DNA from: Planctomycetota bacterium
GTDB taxonomy: Bacteria > Planctomycetota > Phycisphaerae > WQYP01
Length of the DNA stretch: 5,202 nt
Assembly: GCA_021805585.1 (NCBI GenBank)
Contig: JAJZEY010000196.1
Coordinates: forward strand, 1-5,202
Direction of reading: 5' to 3'
How positions within the stretch are numbered: position 1 is the stretch's first letter; every line of letters begins with the position of its first letter. Below are positions 4,320 to 5,202 of this stretch, in pieces. Position numbers and translations under genes: made by a program. The notes beneath the pieces are model-generated. The model was not told the DNA's origin, ran no database searches, and was given only the letters and a program-made list of their open reading frames with translations.

Positions 4320-5030
4320 ATGGTAAATAAAACGCTTGTCATGTTGGTGGTTGCACCGCTGGGCACACTTCCGCTGCACACGCCGGTTCAAATTATATTG
4401 GATTCCGCCGCAAATTTTGCGGTGCTTGGCGGTAGCGCCGTCACGAATACCGGCGATACCGCCGTGCATGGCGGGGATGTGGGAACCAGCCACAGCGAGA
4501 ATCTCACCGGCTTCCCGCCGGGTATCGTTCTGCCACCCCACGCCAAGCGAATGGCGGATGATGTGGCCCGCAAGGCGCATCTTGACCTGACTGCGGCATA
4601 TAAAGCGGTTCAGGGGATGAAACCGACCCACGATTTAAGCGGCCAGGACCTTGGCGGGTTAACGCTTCTGGCCGGGGTGTATTGTTTTTCATCGGCCGCG
4701 ACTTTGGATGGAACACTTACACTGGACTGCCAAGATGAAAAAAAAGCCCAGTTTGTATTTCAGATTGGATCCACACTGACCACCGCAACCAATTCGGCGG
4801 TTATTTCCATTAACCGGGGAAATGGATCTGAGCCCAGAAATTTTATCTTCTGGCAGGTCGGCGGTTCCGCTACACTTGGTGCCGAAAGCACGTTTGAAGG
4901 CACCATTCTTGCCACTACGGATATAACCATAAAGAACAGTGCCTCCATTCAGGATGGCGGTGCTTTGGCCCGGCACGGAGCGGTAACGATGGATACGAAC
5001 AAGATTAAGTCCAATGCGCAACGCAAATGA
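4320..5030 (+). CDS. Second DUF3494 ice-binding-type protein, no C-terminal anchor
   Basis: This 236-residue paralogue of the upstream DUF3494 gene is about half identical over the domain by eye. Shared landmarks are NFAVLGGSAVTNTG (32-45), LTGFPPG (62-68), DLGGLTLLAGVY (110-121), AQFVFQIGSTLTT (143-155), FWQVGGSATLGAESTFEG (177-194) and GALARHGAVTMDTNKI (214-229). It ends right after the domain, with no linker, hydrophobic tail or basic end. The N-terminus has one Lys and a hydrophobic run (about 5-19) but no clean A-x-A site, so export is uncertain. It is more charged than its neighbour, for example HAKRMADDVARKAH at 74-87. Its two cysteines, 122 and 137, sit at positions different from the paralogue's. 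The ATG at 4320 has AAGGAGA seven bases upstream, better than the TTG at 4314. Its own promoter lies about 200 bases upstream. Ice binding is inferred from family only. Confidence 0.88.
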   Translation: MVNKTLVMLVVAPLGTLPLHTPVQIILDSAANFAVLGGSAVTNTGDTAVHGGDVGTSHSENLTGFPPGIVLPPHAKRMADDVARKAHLDLTAAYKAVQGMKPTHDLSGQDLGGLTLLAGVYCFSSAATLDGTLTLDCQDEKKAQFVFQIGSTLTTATNSAVISINRGNGSEPRNFIFWQVGGSATLGAESTFEGTILATTDITIKNSASIQDGGALARHGAVTMDTNKIKSNAQRK

Positions 5031-5202
5031 CGCCGGTAGGCCTGTTTTTATCGGGAATGAAAAATATTACTTAGAGAGATGGGCCGTCGGCGTAAGATCG
5101 CACTAAAATCATTTTCCCTACCGCGACGACGAAACCTGCCAGTGCTTTGTCACAACAAAAAGTTAGGGTTCCCAGCACGCCAAAATCCTCTATCAAACGC
5201 CT
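5031..5202. other. Right edge, no supportable gene
   Basis: Nothing convincing is coded here on the plus strand. On the minus strand one frame is open from the window edge to a TAA at 5071-5073 (43 codons). This could be the end of a gene entering from the right, but it has no recognisable motif. Just past the second DUF3494 stop, CGGTAGG (about 5034-5040) has its reverse complement CCTACCG about 80 bases on, and a five-T run at 5045-5049 follows a three-pair GCC/GGC hairpin. This is too weak to call a terminator. Confidence 0.35.

Noticed and set aside
5071..5202. Minus-strand frame of 43 codons open at the right edge
   Set aside because: Too short to distinguish from chance, with no motif recognised. 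Sequence beyond the window would decide.
1..5202. CRISPR array, tRNA, rRNA or intact transposase
   Set aside because: I saw no regularly spaced direct repeats of CRISPR type, no tRNA or rRNA signatures, and no transposase motifs in any frame. The only mobile-element hint is the palindromic repeat pair.

Overview
The window is about 5.2 kb of moderately GC-rich bacterial chromosome with four supportable protein genes and long non-coding stretches between them. It most likely comes from a Gram-negative, probably a proteobacterium. That rests on Shine-Dalgarno-led genes, a Sec signal peptide with an AQA/A site, a c-di-GMP enzyme and a sigma-S-like -10 box. The assignment is an inference; there is no rRNA or taxonomic marker gene. 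Secreted DUF3494 ice-binding-type proteins are often found in cold or icy habitats, so a cold-adapted organism is possible but not shown.

Layout: (1) 1-580 has no convincing gene. It holds a near-perfect 29-nt inverted repeat (17-45 / 156-184) and a plus-strand terminator-like hairpin. (2) 581-1486, minus strand, encodes a soluble GGDEF diguanylate cyclase with intact catalytic residues and an intact RxxD inhibitory site. (3) 1487-2023 is non-coding and unusually rich in perfect or near-perfect dyads. (4) 2024-2470, plus strand, encodes a small soluble W/Y-rich protein of unknown function, followed by a strong intrinsic terminator. (5) 2471-3109 is mostly non-coding. It contains a second copy of a 21-bp palindromic element also found at 1682-1702, and an inverted repeat ahead of the next gene. 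(6) 3110-3928 encodes a secreted DUF3494 protein with a signal peptide and a hydrophobic, basic C-terminal tail. (7) 3929-4319 carries an extended -10 promoter and a long leader. (8) 4320-5030 encodes a second, shorter DUF3494 paralogue with no C-terminal anchor and an atypical N-terminus. (9) 5031-5202 shows no gene I can defend.

The clearest biological theme is a tandem pair of diverged ice-binding-type beta-solenoid proteins. One looks surface-tethered and the other looks free or poorly exported. Each has its own upstream region with a perfect 8-bp inverted repeat, so they look like separately transcribed genes and not an operon. The diguanylate cyclase may add c-di-GMP control of a surface or biofilm lifestyle, but a direct link to the DUF3494 genes is only proximity. 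The 21-bp palindromic element occurs in the intergenic regions on both sides of the small unknown gene. It is the most intriguing non-coding signal: it could be a shared operator, a dispersed palindromic repeat or insertion-sequence end remnants.
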